This document shows positions 9,494 to 10,168 of a stretch of DNA of 10,168 nucleotides, one piece after another; position 1 is the stretch's first letter; each line of letters starts with the position of its first letter. Source of the DNA: Baffinella frigidus (taxonomy: Eukaryota; Cryptophyceae; Cryptomonadales; Baffinellaceae). Position numbers and translations under genes: made by a program. Under the pieces are notes generated by a model. That model saw nothing but the letters and a program-made list of their open reading frames with translations. It was not told the DNA's origin and did not search any database. The stretch covers positions 313,148 to 323,315 of the forward strand of contig MU646650.1 in NCBI GenBank assembly GCA_026770585.1, written 5' to 3'.

Positions 9494-9589
9494 GTAACAA
9501 CGAAACCCCACAATCCCGAAAGGATTTTTCACCTTACATTTTCCACCTCTGCTTCAGTCGGGTTGACTGGTGGTGTGTTTCTCCAAAGG

Positions 9590-9670
9590 CTCTCCCTCTC
9601 TCTCTCTCTCTCTCGCTCTCTCTCTCGCTCTCGCTCTCGCTCTCTCTCTCTCTCTCGCTCTCTCTCTCGC
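9590..9670 (+). repeat. CT-rich microsatellite flanked by 19-bp direct repeats
   Basis: (CT)n with periodic CTCG interruptions on the sense strand begins exactly after the first TGGTGTGTTTCTCCAAAGG copy. The second copy follows at 9731. The arrangement mirrors the CT tract between the exon 10 start repeats. Confidence 0.92.
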
Positions 9671-10058
9671 CCTGCCCATCTGTCCCTCTGCTTAGCGTGT
9701 CTCTCCTCTTGTTCGTGCTCGTCCCCGGCGTGGTGTGTTTCTCCAAAGGTTGACGGATTTGTACCAACACTGAACTGCATCACTGACTGACTGCCTGCCT
9801 GACTGACTAAATCACTAACGCGGCACGCCTCTCTGCCTACTTAGCAGCGACCGAGGATCTTTTCGCCGTGCATTCAAGGTGAAATTCCGGTTAGGTTAGA
9901 GGGCAGTGGATAAGATTCCAGTAAAAAATCGTTTAGATGGACAGTATCCGTGAAGCCCCCGGTGGCTGCTAAGTGGCTGGGCCTTCGACAGGCGGCGGAG
10001 TTGGAAATCTGAAAGGCAAGGTGGTGACCACGCTGCTCTCCTGACTGACTGACTGCAT

Positions 10059-10168
10059 TGCTCACTCACTACTCACTCACTCACTCACTCACTCACTCAC
10101 TCACTCACTCACTCACTTCACTCACTCACTCACTCACTCACTCACTCACTCACTCACTCACTCACTGA
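10059..10168 (+). repeat. (CACT)n tetranucleotide microsatellite
   Basis: About 26 copies of CACT, with two interruptions (CTACTCACT near 10067 and ACTTCACT near 10116), run to the end of the window and probably beyond. GACTGACTGACT precedes it. Confidence 0.95.

Larger units (their letters stand above)
9494..10168 (+). other. Probable intron or flank: microsatellites, no recognisable gene
   Basis: A direct repeat (TGGTGTGTTTCTCCAAAGG, 9571-9589 and 9731-9749) encloses a CTCTCTCT/CTCGCTCT tract. Then come GACTGACTGCCTGCC-type tetranucleotides (9780-9810), about 200 bp of unique sequence (9840-10035) with no credible exon, tRNA or other RNA, and a CACT microsatellite to the window end. A TTGACGGATTTGTACC block (9750) also occurs in intron 8 (6903). 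No stop codon or polyadenylation context for the gene is identified. Confidence 0.6.

Noticed and set aside
9840-10035. tRNA or other structured RNA gene in the unique 3' stretch
   Set aside because: No cloverleaf arms or internal promoter boxes could be matched by eye.
9996-10052. A further exon (GGVGNLKGK-like reading)
   Set aside because: It has an AG and a GT but no domain similarity, and the join to exon 12 cannot be tested by phase alone.

Overview
The window is intronic and exonic DNA from a GC-rich, intron-rich eukaryote, probably a unicellular protist. The evidence is one spliced gene on the + strand, with GT...AG introns, very small exons, pyrimidine microsatellites and telomere-like CCCTAAA/CCCTCAA/CCCTGAA heptads inside introns. 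Several acceptors have an A/C-rich run directly before the AG, which recalls metamonad introns. A fornicate such as Kipferlia is one possibility, but this is a guess from style. Nothing looks bacterial, viral or plasmid-like.

The only gene I can support encodes a WD40-repeat beta-propeller protein. I reconstructed twelve exons by hand: 386-593, 820-882, 1845-1982, 2893-2979, 3830-3925, 4434-4496, 4894-4961, 6159-6275, 7505-7601, 8267-8378, 9089-9174 and 9464-9493. Every junction has GT and AG, the phases fit across all joins, and split codons re-form sensible residues at propeller positions. Exons 2-12 total 957 nt (319 codons) with no stop. Exon 1 carries a 10-bp tandem duplication that shifts the frame; without it the exon is 66 codons and joins cleanly to exon 2. 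The product has about seven blades of roughly 42 residues, then an acidic/proline-rich linker and a lysine-rich, probably helical tail. Neither end of the protein lies clearly inside the window. I cannot name the family member.

Between exon 2 and exon 12 only about 11% is coding. The introns are mosaics of degenerate copies of the neighbouring exon-intron junctions. Copies of an exon's start, with its acceptor, lie upstream of the intact exon. Copies of an exon's end, with its donor, lie downstream. This holds for at least nine of twelve exons, with one to seven copies each. Mixed in are inverted exon fragments, a small in-place inversion, many perfect or near-perfect hairpins, 13-bp, 21-bp and 267-bp tandem repeats, and CT-rich tracts, two of which sit between direct repeats.

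Layout: 1-385, telomere-like arrays and an exon-1 start fragment; 386-1982, exons 1-3; 1983-4961, exons 4-7 in repeat-filled introns; 4962-7504, exon 8 among its start copies upstream and its 267-bp end copies downstream, leading to exon 9; 7602-9493, exons 9-12 (linker and tail); 9494-10168, CT and CACT microsatellites with no recognisable gene. The main interest of the window is this junction-duplication architecture rather than the protein.
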